Below the pieces are notes generated by a model. The model ran no database searches and was not told the DNA's origin. It saw nothing but the letters and a program-made list of their open reading frames with translations. The translations under genes were made by a program, and so were the position numbers. 64,000 bases of DNA from Spirosoma oryzae. GTDB lineage: Bacteria; Bacteroidota; Bacteroidia; Cytophagales; Spirosomataceae. Shown here one piece after another: positions 46,042 through 55,112 of this stretch. The DNA lies in NCBI RefSeq assembly GCF_003002825.1, contig NZ_PVTE01000002.1, positions 1 through 64,000 on the forward strand. Direction: 5' to 3'. Numbering within the stretch: position 1 is the stretch's first letter; each line of letters opens with the position of its first letter.

Positions 46042-46064
46042 AACCGACATTCAGTCGGTTTTTT
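46042..46064 (+). terminator. Second terminator-like hairpin just before crtI
   Basis: AACCGAC/GTCGGTT (46042-46048 with 46054-46060) followed by TTTTTT lies 12 bases before the crtI ATG. It may be a backup terminator or a leader hairpin that limits crtI expression. Confidence 0.6.
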
Positions 46065-46075
46065 ACTTCCTCCTA

Positions 46076-47548
46076 ATGCCCAAACGCATTCTCGTCATTG
46101 GTGCCGGCTTCGCCGGACTGGCAGCCGCTACCTCGCTGGCTCAAAAAGGATACGACGTTACGATTCTTGAAAAAAACAGTATGGCCGGTGGCCGGGCCCG
46201 CGTTTTCCAGGCCGATGGCTTTACGTTCGACATGGGGCCAAGCTGGTACTGGATGCCCGACGTATTCGACACGTATTTCGAACGATTCGGTAAGAAAACC
46301 GCCGATTACTACAATCTAGTCCGACTCGATCCTTCCTATAAAGTCATTTTCGGACCTGAGGAAGCCGTTGATCTCCCTGCTGGTCTCGACAATTTAGCTA
46401 CGCTGTTTGACCAGTTCGAGCCGGGCAGTGGCCCCCGCCTGCGGTCATTTCTGGAACAGGCTGCCTATAAATACGAGGTTGGCATGCACAAATTCGTGTG
46501 GAAGCCGAGCCGTTCGCTCACAGAATTTATCAGTCTGAAGCTACTAGCCGACGTAGCGCGACTGGATATTTTTCAATCATTGGCGAGCCATGCCCGTAAG
46601 TATTTCCAGCATCCCCGCTTACTTGAAATCGTTGAATTTCCAGTACTGTTTCTGGGGGCTACGCCGGAGAACACACCAGCCATGTACAGTCTGATGAATT
46701 ATGCCGAAATGGCGCTGGGTACCTGGTATCCGATGGGGGGCATGCACGAAATCGTGAAAGCCATGGTTAGTCTGGCGGAAGAAAAAGGCGTTAAGATTCT
46801 GCTGAATCAAACCGTACAGTCGATCGAGGTTACTAATCGGCAAGCGAAACGGATTGTAACAGACAAGGGCGTTTTCGAAACGGACGTCGTTGTTGCCGGA
46901 GCGGATTATCAGCACGTTGACAGCGCGCTACTGACGGATGGTACCCGCAACTATGACGATGCTTACTGGAAAAGCCGCGTGATGGCCCCTTCCTCACTTC
47001 TGTTTTATCTGGGCGTCAACAAGCGTATTCCCAAGTTACAGCACCACAACCTGTTCTTCGACGAGGACTTCAAGCTGCACGCTCAGGAGATCTACGAAAC
47101 GCCCCGCTGGCCAACGAAACCCCTCTTCTACGCATCGGCTCCGTCGAAAACTGATCCCAGTGTTGCCCCGGCAGGTTACGAGAATCTATTTCTGCTGATT
47201 CCGGTGGCACCTGACCTGGCTGATGATGAGGAAACGCGTGAACGCTACTTTACCATGCTCATGGATCGGCTCGAAACGTATACGGGTACCGACATTCGCA
47301 ATCACATTGTCTTCAAACGCAGTTACGCCCATACCGACTTCAAGCAGGATTACAACGCGTTTCGTGGTAATGCGTATGGCTTGGCCAATACGCTGAAGCA
47401 AACGGCCCTGCTGAAGCCATCGCTGAAGAACAAACGGGTAAACAATCTGTTCTATACCGGCCAACTGACCGTTCCAGGGCCAGGCGTTCCGCCGTCGCTT
47501 ATTTCGGGACTGGTCGTCGCCGACGAGGTTGCCAAAGAATTCAGTTAA
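46076..47548 (+). CDS. crtI: Phytoene desaturase
   Basis: CrtI is the FAD-dependent desaturase that converts phytoene towards lycopene. At 490 residues it has the dinucleotide-binding N-terminus VIGAGFAGLAAATSLAQKGYDVTILEKN (about 6-33) with GGRARVF, the DMGPSWYWMPDVF segment and the C-terminal CrtI signature NLFYTGQLTVPGPGVPPSLISGLVVADEV. The ATG at 46076 opens directly into the FAD motif; the 40 upstream residues of the open frame span two hairpins and are not coding. crtB follows after 39 bases. Confidence 0.96.
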   Translation: MPKRILVIGAGFAGLAAATSLAQKGYDVTILEKNSMAGGRARVFQADGFTFDMGPSWYWMPDVFDTYFERFGKKTADYYNLVRLDPSYKVIFGPEEAVDLPAGLDNLATLFDQFEPGSGPRLRSFLEQAAYKYEVGMHKFVWKPSRSLTEFISLKLLADVARLDIFQSLASHARKYFQHPRLLEIVEFPVLFLGATPENTPAMYSLMNYAEMALGTWYPMGGMHEIVKAMVSLAEEKGVKILLNQTVQSIEVTNRQAKRIVTDKGVFETDVVVAGADYQHVDSALLTDGTRNYDDAYWKSRVMAPSSLLFYLGVNKRIPKLQHHNLFFDEDFKLHAQEIYETPRWPTKPLFYASAPSKTDPSVAPAGYENLFLLIPVAPDLADDEETRERYFTMLMDRLETYTGTDIRNHIVFKRSYAHTDFKQDYNAFRGNAYGLANTLKQTALLKPSLKNKRVNNLFYTGQLTVPGPGVPPSLISGLVVADEVAKEFS

Positions 47549-47587
47549 TTTACACCTCACTTGCCAAAAAACGCCTAACCCCACTCC

Positions 47588-48433
47588 ATGACGCCTATGA
47601 TGGCCCTGTTTAACAACACCGCCCTTGAATGCAGCAAACTCGTCACGGAGCGATATAGTACCTCATTCACGCTGGGCATCAAAACGCTCGATCGTAAGTT
47701 TCATTTGCCTATATATGCCATCTACGGCTTCGTGCGCTACGCCGATGAGATTGTCGATACCTTTCACGATTACGATAAGAAAACGCTGCTCGACCGATTC
47801 CGGCACGATACCTATCAGGCGATTGAAGAAGGAATTAGCCTGAATCCGGTGCTGCATTCGTTTCAACTAGTCGTTCGGCAGTACAACATCGACCGGCCGC
47901 TGATCGATGCGTTCCTGCACAGCATGGAAATGGATCTGTATAATCAGCAGTATGACGCGGATGGTTATAACGAATACATATATGGATCGGCGGAAGTGGT
48001 AGGGCTGATGTGCCTGCGCGTGTTCTGCGAAGGCGACTGTGCTGAATACGATCGACTGCGTGAGTCAGCCCGCAAGCTGGGGGCTGCCTTTCAGAAGGTA
48101 AACTTTTTGCGTGACCTTAAAAGCGATTTTGCCGATCGGGGGCGCACCTATTTTCCCGGCGTCGACTTTCAGGCGTTCGGCCAAAAAGCCAAGCAGCAGA
48201 TCGAAGCAGATATACAGCACGACTTCGACGATGCGCTGAAAGGTATTCTAAAGCTGCCGGCCGGCGCGCGCATGGGCGTCTATCTGGCGTATACCTACTA
48301 TCTGACGCTATTCCGGAAGATAAAACGGTTATCAGCGACTACAATCAGCAATCAACGTATACGGGTACCGAACCCACAGAAAATCATTCTACTGGCACAA
48401 ACGTACCTGAAGTACCGGCTCCGGGTGATATAG
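47588..48433 (+). CDS. crtB: Phytoene synthase
   Basis: CrtB condenses two geranylgeranyl diphosphates to phytoene, the first committed carotenoid step. The 281 residues contain the two aspartate-rich substrate motifs DEIVD (53-57) and DLKSD (176-180, in VNFLRDLKSDFADRGRTYFP), plus the family segment GSAEVVGLMCLRVF. It directly follows crtI, so both act on the same pathway. No cyclase, hydroxylase or ketolase is in the window, so the final pigment cannot be told. Confidence 0.96.
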   Translation: MTPMMALFNNTALECSKLVTERYSTSFTLGIKTLDRKFHLPIYAIYGFVRYADEIVDTFHDYDKKTLLDRFRHDTYQAIEEGISLNPVLHSFQLVVRQYNIDRPLIDAFLHSMEMDLYNQQYDADGYNEYIYGSAEVVGLMCLRVFCEGDCAEYDRLRESARKLGAAFQKVNFLRDLKSDFADRGRTYFPGVDFQAFGQKAKQQIEADIQHDFDDALKGILKLPAGARMGVYLAYTYYLTLFRKIKRLSATTISNQRIRVPNPQKIILLAQTYLKYRLRVI

Positions 48434-48499
48434 CATTAAATTCGCAGACGATTTACCTGATTGTCTGAACATTACGGCTAATCGCTCTCTTGACTGTTC

Positions 48500-49732
48500 A
48501 TGGTCAAGAATCGTCAGTTGCTGCTGATTTACGCGCTCGTTTTAATTGATGTAGTAGTCGGAGCGGCTATCTCGCCCGTAATGCCCCAATTCGTTGCCGG
48601 TCGATCACATCCCGAACTGTGGCTATCAGGGGCTACGGCCTTATTCCTGGGGCTTCAACTCTTTTCTGGTCCGCTGTTGGGAAAACTAGCGGATGCCGTT
48701 GGTCGCCGGCCTATCCTGATTGTATCGAGTGTCGGTACGGCGCTTGCCAATCTATTGCTGCTTCCCGTAAAAGCTGGTCTACTATTAGTTAATCGCGTTA
48801 GTGATGGGTTAACGAATGGCATGTTTGCGACGGTACGATCCGCCATTACCGATGTATCGCCGAAGGAAAACCTCGTCAAAAATTTAGGTATTCAGGGCAC
48901 TATCGTGTCGTTGGGGAACGTCCTGGGGCCAATGGTAGCGGGCGGGTTGCTGACAATTTTCACGATTCCCGAGAAAGAACAAACCAATTACATCATCTAC
49001 ATAGCATTGGGATTGTCGGTGCTCAACATTGGTACCAGCCTGTTAATCGGCGAAACCTGCCCCAAGAAGGAAGAATTAGATCGGAGTAAGCTGAAGCAAA
49101 CGATTTTTGAATCAATCAATCCGGTTGCGTTGTGGCGGCAGCTTGTCGAGAAAGAAGCCGAGCGACCGGGTCTTCAAACGCTGGTCCTGACCCGAACGGT
49201 ATTGGCGCTAACGCAGGGATATTACACGTATTTCGTCACATATCTGGCGCTGGGACCGTTACAATTCGGCACGAAAGCGATTTCCTACTTTTTCATTTAC
49301 TACGGTGGATTCAGCGTCATCACGTCGTTTGTCTTCTACCGCTTCCTGACTGATCGGCTTAATCAAACAAAAACCGTACTGTGGTTTGCCATACTGGGCG
49401 TACCCGTGCTGATCGGTTACAGTCTGGTAGGTACGTCGACGCTGGTTCTGTACGGGTTAGTGGCCATCGACTGTCTGAGCATTGGCCTGATTTCGGGTAT
49501 TGTGGAAGGGTTGATCGCCGAGCGTACTGAAGAGGCTGACCGGGGAACCCTGTTTGGCCTGGTACAGGGGATGCAGGGATTCGCCAGTCTGGTTACGACG
49601 CTATTGTTCGGGGCACTGTCAGCACTCGACCTTCGGCTACCGTTCATCTGGTTTAGTATCACGATGGCCGTTGTTATCTGGCTAGCCTACCGTACGCACC
49701 GCGACAAGCCAGCTTTATTCACGAAGGATTAA
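48500..49732 (+). CDS. MFS transporter
   Basis: This 410-residue major facilitator protein has 12 predicted membrane helices. The typical loop between helices 2 and 3 is present as GPLLGKLADAVGRRPILIVSS, and the second half has a matching GLVQGMQGFASLV region. It resembles tetracycline/multidrug-type drug:proton antiporters in layout, but the substrate is not clear. It starts 66 bases after crtB on the same strand and may be co-transcribed, though a link with carotenoids is unproven. Confidence 0.9.
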   Translation: MVKNRQLLLIYALVLIDVVVGAAISPVMPQFVAGRSHPELWLSGATALFLGLQLFSGPLLGKLADAVGRRPILIVSSVGTALANLLLLPVKAGLLLVNRVSDGLTNGMFATVRSAITDVSPKENLVKNLGIQGTIVSLGNVLGPMVAGGLLTIFTIPEKEQTNYIIYIALGLSVLNIGTSLLIGETCPKKEELDRSKLKQTIFESINPVALWRQLVEKEAERPGLQTLVLTRTVLALTQGYYTYFVTYLALGPLQFGTKAISYFFIYYGGFSVITSFVFYRFLTDRLNQTKTVLWFAILGVPVLIGYSLVGTSTLVLYGLVAIDCLSIGLISGIVEGLIAERTEEADRGTLFGLVQGMQGFASLVTTLLFGALSALDLRLPFIWFSITMAVVIWLAYRTHRDKPALFTKD

Positions 49733-49773
49733 TCGTTCTCCCTCCTACTGCGACGCTATTTTGGGGATCTATC

Positions 49774-49969
49774 CACCCCTAAATCCTCTTGAAGAGCAGA
49801 CTGTTAAGTTCTAGACCATCTACCCCCCAGCCCCCTAAAGGGGGAGCGTTCCGCGAAGAAACAACTCCCCCTTTAGGGGGCTGTGGGGTAGATGGACCGA
49901 AGGGAATTTGGCTAATGTCAGCATTAATTTAAGTACTTGACAGCCCTGCCTTCAAGGGATTTAGGGGTG
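49774..49969. repeat. Nested inverted repeat of the Bacteroidota CCCCCTAAAGGGGG type
   Basis: An inner hairpin has 31-base arms with one mismatch (49816-49846 with 49865-49895) and an 18-base loop. Its core is itself palindromic: CCCCCTAAAGGGGG. An outer pair (49774-49812 with about 49932-49969, containing CACCCCTAAATCC and GGATTTAGGGGTG) encloses it, so the whole 196 bases can fold as one cruciform. Such elements are common between genes in Bacteroidota. It lies between convergent genes and fills almost all of the 302-base gap, so a terminator-like role is possible. Confidence 0.88.
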
Positions 49970-50034
49970 AAAGAACCTGCTTGCAACGCTAGATAAAACC
50001 ATAAAAGAGTAAAGAGGGAGAACGATTGACTCAA

Positions 50035-51678
50035 TCAATAACCCGCATTCTGTGTTAGGGCAGGATTGGCCTGCGTTTCCTTGAGCGGTATCGGCAGGAA
50101 GTAGTTTCGCTCGTTGAATCGCCGTTCCTGCACGGAAGGATAGGCAAACTGCAGTTTCCCGGAGGCATCCTTTGTGATAGCAGCGCCACGTACCGGCAAA
50201 TTCTCGGTTGTACCCGCTATTTTCCACCGACGAACGTCGTAGTAGCGATGCTCTTCATAGGCCAGTTCAACCTGCCGTTCGTGTCGAATTCGATCGCGCA
50301 TCTGCGCCTGTGACAATCCAGCGGGCAGGGCAGGCATCGACGCACGCGCCCGTATCCGGTTGATGGCCGTATAGACACTCGCGTCAGGACCGGCGGCTTC
50401 GTTCTGCGCTTCCGCATAATTCAGCAACACCTCTCCCAGCCGAAAATAAATCCAGGGTGCTTGACTGCCCGTAGCCGAGCCCAAGTCGCGCGACTCAGTA
50501 ATAAACTTGCGCAGGTAATACCCCGTCGGTGAGGTGTTGAACGACTCTGGTCCGTCGGGGCTATCCAGTCCACCCGGCCGAAACGTTTCCAGCGCCCGCC
50601 CCCGGTACGGTAAGCCGTTGTAGAGCACGGTAGCAGCTAGTCGGGGATCGCGATTGGCATAGGGGTTCTGCGCATCGTAGCCAGAGCTAGCGTCCGTTAT
50701 AGAGCGGCCGTCCAGTGTCTCGTAGGCATCGACCAGCGTTTGTGTAGGTACATTGCCGCCCCAGCCACCGTATCCGTTCGGACCGTTCCACCGCTCCAGA
50801 TTCAGGAAGCTATCGCCCTGCTGCGCTTCAATCCGGTTAAAGATCACTTCGCTGTTGTTGGCTATTAAAAACAACTGCTGATAGTTGGGATACAGTTGGT
50901 ACGCGTTCAGGTCAAGTACAGCCTGCGCAGCCTGTGCGGCTGCCTGCCAGCGGGCCGTACTCGTTGACGACGCATACAGTGGCGAGGCTGCATACAGTAG
51001 CATTCGGGCTTTCAGCGCCAGTGCAGCGCCTTTTGTAGCCCGCCCAACGTCCGCACCCGTGTACGAAACCGGCAGTAAAGCAGCTGCTTTATCAGCCTCG
51101 CTAACCACGAAGTTTATGCTTTCATCAAGCGTTGCCCGACGGGTAGCGGCATAGTCATCGCCCAGCCCAAACGACTGCGTAATCAACGGGACACCACCGT
51201 AGTTGCGGACCAGATCGAAGTAGCGGAATGCACGTAGAAACGTCATCTCCCCGGTTAGCTGCCGGCGTAATGTTGAGTCCATCGGCACAGATGCAATCTT
51301 CCCGAAAAAGATATTACTGTCGCGGATGTAGCGGTAGTTCTTGCTCCAGGGATTCATGTTGCCGTTGTACTCCGTCGGTCCACTGCTCAGAATAGCCAGA
51401 TTCGCTGGGGTCAGCTCGCCTTTGTTGATGGCCCACATTCCGTAATCGTGGCTGAAAAGCGATTCGTCGGATGCCGACGCCCACATGAGTTCATCGCCGT
51501 TCCAGTTGAAGCCAAAACTCAGATCGCGGTATTTCGAGTTGACAAACGTCTGCACCAGCGCAGCATCGGTCCAGACAGCGTCCTCGCTGATACGATCGAC
51601 AGGTGCTTTGTCCAACAGGTCATGCGAGCAGGAGAATAAAAAGAGCGAAAGAATGAATGAGAGAAAGAGCGATTTCAT
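50035..51678 (-). CDS. SusD/RagB-family outer-membrane nutrient-binding lipoprotein
   Basis: The 547-residue lipoprotein has signal MKSLFLSFILSLFLFSC (lipobox LFSC) from ATG 51678 and the SusD start LLDKAPVDRISEDAVWTDAALVQTFVNSKYRDL. TPR-like helices follow (TGEMTFLRAFRYFDLVRNYGGVPLI, RATKGAALALKARMLLYAASPLY), with the C-terminal ERRFNERNYFLPIPLKETQANPALTQNAGY. It caps the SusC channel and binds the nutrient at the cell surface. It lies about 100 bases downstream of its SusC partner. No glycoside hydrolase or regulator is near, so the substrate is unknown. Confidence 0.95.
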   Translation of the reverse strand: MKSLFLSFILSLFLFSCSHDLLDKAPVDRISEDAVWTDAALVQTFVNSKYRDLSFGFNWNGDELMWASASDESLFSHDYGMWAINKGELTPANLAILSSGPTEYNGNMNPWSKNYRYIRDSNIFFGKIASVPMDSTLRRQLTGEMTFLRAFRYFDLVRNYGGVPLITQSFGLGDDYAATRRATLDESINFVVSEADKAAALLPVSYTGADVGRATKGAALALKARMLLYAASPLYASSTSTARWQAAAQAAQAVLDLNAYQLYPNYQQLFLIANNSEVIFNRIEAQQGDSFLNLERWNGPNGYGGWGGNVPTQTLVDAYETLDGRSITDASSGYDAQNPYANRDPRLAATVLYNGLPYRGRALETFRPGGLDSPDGPESFNTSPTGYYLRKFITESRDLGSATGSQAPWIYFRLGEVLLNYAEAQNEAAGPDASVYTAINRIRARASMPALPAGLSQAQMRDRIRHERQVELAYEEHRYYDVRRWKIAGTTENLPVRGAAITKDASGKLQFAYPSVQERRFNERNYFLPIPLKETQANPALTQNAGY

Positions 51679-51784
51679 AGCTAACTTATTGAGTGATCGA
51701 ATGACAGCGTAGATGATCAACAGACAGAATGGGCTGGCTTAAGCTTTTATTCAACCATTCCGTCAATCCATCATTCAGTCATTA

Positions 51785-54700
51785 TTAGAATCGTGCGCTA
51801 AGGCCGAGATTATAAACGCGCTGCTGTGGGTAAAACCAGCCCTGCGCTGAGCCACCTTCGGGGTCGATCGTCTTGAGTTGATCGAACGTCAACAGGTTGA
51901 AGCCGCTGGCATAGACACGCAGCGACTGGATCTTAAATTTATCGAGCAACGTCTTCGGCAGATTGTAGCCGATCTGTACGTTTTTCAGCCGGGTGAAAGC
52001 CGCATTTTTCAGCCAGTATGTGTTTTGATAGACGCCATTGACGCTGTTCAACATCTCGCTCGACACACGCGGAAACGTACCATCGGGATTGGTGGGGCTC
52101 CAGCGGTTGGCGGCATCCTGCGCGAAGAAATTACCCGTCGATCCCGATTCGAGCAGCAGGTACTGCGACACATGCGCCTGCCCCTGCACCAGAATGTTCA
52201 GGTCGATACCGCGCCAGATCAGGTTGATCGGTACGCCGTAGACGATTTCGGGAACGTTGCTGTAGCGAGGCCGGATACGGTCGTTCGCGTCTATTACGCC
52301 ATTACCATCCACGTCTTCCAGCTTAATATCGCCCGGACCGGCCCCCAGCACATGCGGATAGGCGTCGACCTCAGCCTGCGTCCGGAAAATGCCCTGACTA
52401 CGGTAAAGCAACCCACCGTAACTGGGATCACTGATCGACTGGCCCGTCTGCTGCTGATAGGTCGGCAGGCCCGACACCTCATCCAGAAACTGCACCCGGT
52501 TACGAGCGTAGGTGAAGTTGGTCCCAACCGACACATTGATCGGTCCGTAGGTATTGTTGTGGGTAATCTGAAAGTCGAAGCCCTTGTTCGTGAGTCGACC
52601 CAGATTTTCGTTGGGCAGTACCAGGCCGGTATAGTCGGGCACCGATACATTACGCCGAATCAGTATGTCGTTACGCAGCGTGTTGAAATAGTCGAACGTC
52701 ACGTTCAGCTTGCCGTCGAATAAAACGCCGTCAATCGCGATATTAGCCGTCTGTGCTTTCTCCCAGGTCACGTTCGGGTTCGGTTCCGTGCTCGCTGTCA
52801 GGCCGGGTTGCCGCACGGGGGAATCGCCCAGGATATAGCCGGGATCGAATACGTACGACGCCAGATACTGAAACTGCGCAATCCGGTCGTTACCCAGCAA
52901 ACCGTACGACGCCCGCATCTTCAAACTGTTGACGAATGCCGTACCCGACGTTTTGAACCAGGGTTCATCAGAAATGCGCCAGCCCAGCAGCAAGGCAGGA
53001 AAGAAGCCGAATCGCTGATTGCTGGCAAAATTCTGCGATCCATCGTAACGACCCTGAAATTCGGCCAGGTAGCGATCCTTAAGATTGTACTGTACCCGTC
53101 CGAAGTAGTTCTGCCGCGCCGATGCAAACGGTTGCCCGCTCACCCGGTCGCTTTCACTACCCGCGTAAAAATCGGCAATACTGGTGCTGACGAAGCTGCT
53201 GCGGTAGGCCGTAAACAGGGTACTGTTGTACGTGCTCTGCTCGTACGCCAGAAAAGCCGACAACTTGTTCGGCCCGAACGTGCGGTCGTAGTTGACGCGG
53301 GCGTTAAGCGTGATCTGTGTCACGTTTGTCTGCCCCTGTAACAAACCGGGCACACTGGGCGGGTTGACTTGTGACGCATACTGTCCGGTAGTGGCGTTGT
53401 AATTGTACGTCGTCCAGGGAATCGACCACTGCTTGTTGAACTGATACAACTTATCAAGGGCAGCGAAGCCATCGACGGAAAAACCGGGCAGGAACGGCAG
53501 GTTTTCCCGCAGACGAACGGTTGCATTGATGTAGCCGCGCCGGTCGCGCTGATAGCCAAGCGCATCGGTAACCTGTAGTACCGGATTTCGGCCCTGATCG
53601 GTACCCGACCCCGGCAGCCCGTTAGGATAAACCGCCACCAGCGTTGGATAGGCCCGCAACGCGTACCGGAAAATACGGCCGGCGGAGTCGAGCGGGTAGT
53701 TTCGATCTTCCTGCCGCCCGTTTATGTCGACGCCCACTGTCAGATTTTTGCCCACGTTCGCGTCGACGTTAGCACGCAGGCTGTATTGGTTATACTTGGC
53801 CGTCCCGTTTTTGTAGATACCATCCTGAAACAGATTCCCGAATGACACCAGATAGCGGATGTCATCGTTTCCTCCACTGATACCGAGCGTATGCCGATGC
53901 TGTGGAGCTGCCGAACGCAGCACCGTCTGTAACCAGTTTGTATTGGGGTAATTGAGCGGGTCCGAACCGTCGCGAAATTTCTGAATCTGTTCGTCGGTGT
54001 ATCGCTGGTTCAGTCCTCTACCCGGATTTGAATAGTATTGGATCTCGTTCAGAATCTGGGCATAGGTAGCCGCATCAGCCATTTTCGGTAGACGCGTCGG
54101 TGTCGAGAATCCCTGGTTGAAATTATAGGTAATCTGCGGTTTGCCCTTGGTACCGCGCCTTGTCGTCACCAGAATAACGCCGTTGGCCGCCTGCGCCCCG
54201 TAAATCGACGCCGACGCGTCTTTCAGCACCGATACGCTTTCAATCTCATTAGGATCGAGTCGGTCCAGCCCACCCAGCCGGTTCGCCACCCCGTCGATAA
54301 CGATAAGCGGGTTCGGGTCACCTAATGTTGATCGGCCCCGAATAAAAAACTGAGACCCGTCCCGACCCGGCTCACCGGACCGGTTCAAGGCAATCAGCCC
54401 CGGCGTTCGGCCAACAAGCGAGTTCGCCAGGTTCGGTTGTGGACTTTGCACCAGGTCGCGGCCCGACACTTCAGCTACCGCGCCGGTCAGGGTCGCCCGT
54501 TTTTGCGTGCCGTACCCAACGACGACCACTTCGCTGAGCGCCTGGGCATCTTCTTTGAGCTGGATGGTAAACGACGTCTGCGAGCCAACAGGCACTTGCT
54601 GTGTAACGTAGCCGATGTAGCTAACCGTCAGCGTTGCATTCTGATTGCCGACGGATAGCTGAAAGTTGCCGTTGACGTCGGTTGTCGTGCCCTGCGTTGT

Positions 54701-54889
54701 TCCTTTCTGAACGATTGTTACACCGGGTAGCGCTTCACCAGTGGTCGTCGTGACGCGCCCGGAAAGGGTACGTTGCGCGGTAGTCGATGGGCTAATTGCG
54801 GGTGTCTGGGCATACCCGGGCCTGAGGCATAGTGCATGGCACATGCAGAGTAAGCACCACAGGTAGCGGGTGCGTAGAAATAAGACCAT
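51785..54889 (-). CDS. SusC/RagA-family TonB-linked outer-membrane transporter
   Basis: The 1034-residue receptor has a signal peptide ending GYAQ, a carboxypeptidase-regulatory-like domain (about 40-120, TLSGRVTTTTGEALPGVTIVQKGTTQGT...), a SusC signature VVVVGYGTQKRATLTGAV and a plug domain (SLVGRTPGLIALNRSGEPGRDGSQFFIRG and ESVSVLKDASASIYGAQAANGVILVTT). A large beta-barrel follows, ending in a C-terminal aromatic residue (NLGLSARF). It imports oligosaccharides or peptides with the SusD gene downstream. There is no N-terminal anti-sigma (STN) domain, so it is not a FecA-type signalling receptor. Confidence 0.96.
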   Translation of the reverse strand: MVLFLRTRYLWCLLCMCHALCLRPGYAQTPAISPSTTAQRTLSGRVTTTTGEALPGVTIVQKGTTQGTTTDVNGNFQLSVGNQNATLTVSYIGYVTQQVPVGSQTSFTIQLKEDAQALSEVVVVGYGTQKRATLTGAVAEVSGRDLVQSPQPNLANSLVGRTPGLIALNRSGEPGRDGSQFFIRGRSTLGDPNPLIVIDGVANRLGGLDRLDPNEIESVSVLKDASASIYGAQAANGVILVTTRRGTKGKPQITYNFNQGFSTPTRLPKMADAATYAQILNEIQYYSNPGRGLNQRYTDEQIQKFRDGSDPLNYPNTNWLQTVLRSAAPQHRHTLGISGGNDDIRYLVSFGNLFQDGIYKNGTAKYNQYSLRANVDANVGKNLTVGVDINGRQEDRNYPLDSAGRIFRYALRAYPTLVAVYPNGLPGSGTDQGRNPVLQVTDALGYQRDRRGYINATVRLRENLPFLPGFSVDGFAALDKLYQFNKQWSIPWTTYNYNATTGQYASQVNPPSVPGLLQGQTNVTQITLNARVNYDRTFGPNKLSAFLAYEQSTYNSTLFTAYRSSFVSTSIADFYAGSESDRVSGQPFASARQNYFGRVQYNLKDRYLAEFQGRYDGSQNFASNQRFGFFPALLLGWRISDEPWFKTSGTAFVNSLKMRASYGLLGNDRIAQFQYLASYVFDPGYILGDSPVRQPGLTASTEPNPNVTWEKAQTANIAIDGVLFDGKLNVTFDYFNTLRNDILIRRNVSVPDYTGLVLPNENLGRLTNKGFDFQITHNNTYGPINVSVGTNFTYARNRVQFLDEVSGLPTYQQQTGQSISDPSYGGLLYRSQGIFRTQAEVDAYPHVLGAGPGDIKLEDVDGNGVIDANDRIRPRYSNVPEIVYGVPINLIWRGIDLNILVQGQAHVSQYLLLESGSTGNFFAQDAANRWSPTNPDGTFPRVSSEMLNSVNGVYQNTYWLKNAAFTRLKNVQIGYNLPKTLLDKFKIQSLRVYASGFNLLTFDQLKTIDPEGGSAQGWFYPQQRVYNLGLSARF

Positions 54890-55084
54890 AAAATCTAGTA
54901 GTTAACTTGGTTAATTTCTCCCTAACCCAGTGTTTACCCAGATGTTGGCAAAGAATTGTATAAGTGGTCACCGAATGGTTGCTGTTTACCTCTCTACCGA
55001 TAGCCTGCTCGATTCGATAAGAGCGTCTGTTCACCCATATTGACGTACAGACGGCCTTGGGCGCACCGTACCGCTTTTTCGGCT

Positions 55085-55092
55085 TACCTTTG
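55085..55092 (+). promoter_or_regulatory. -7 element for gatB
   Basis: TACCTTTG matches TAnnTTTG, 20 bases before the gatB ATG. The nearest TTG upstream is 25 bases away, longer than usual. Confidence 0.5.
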
Positions 55093-55112
55093 TCTAAACG
55101 ATTTTTAATGCC

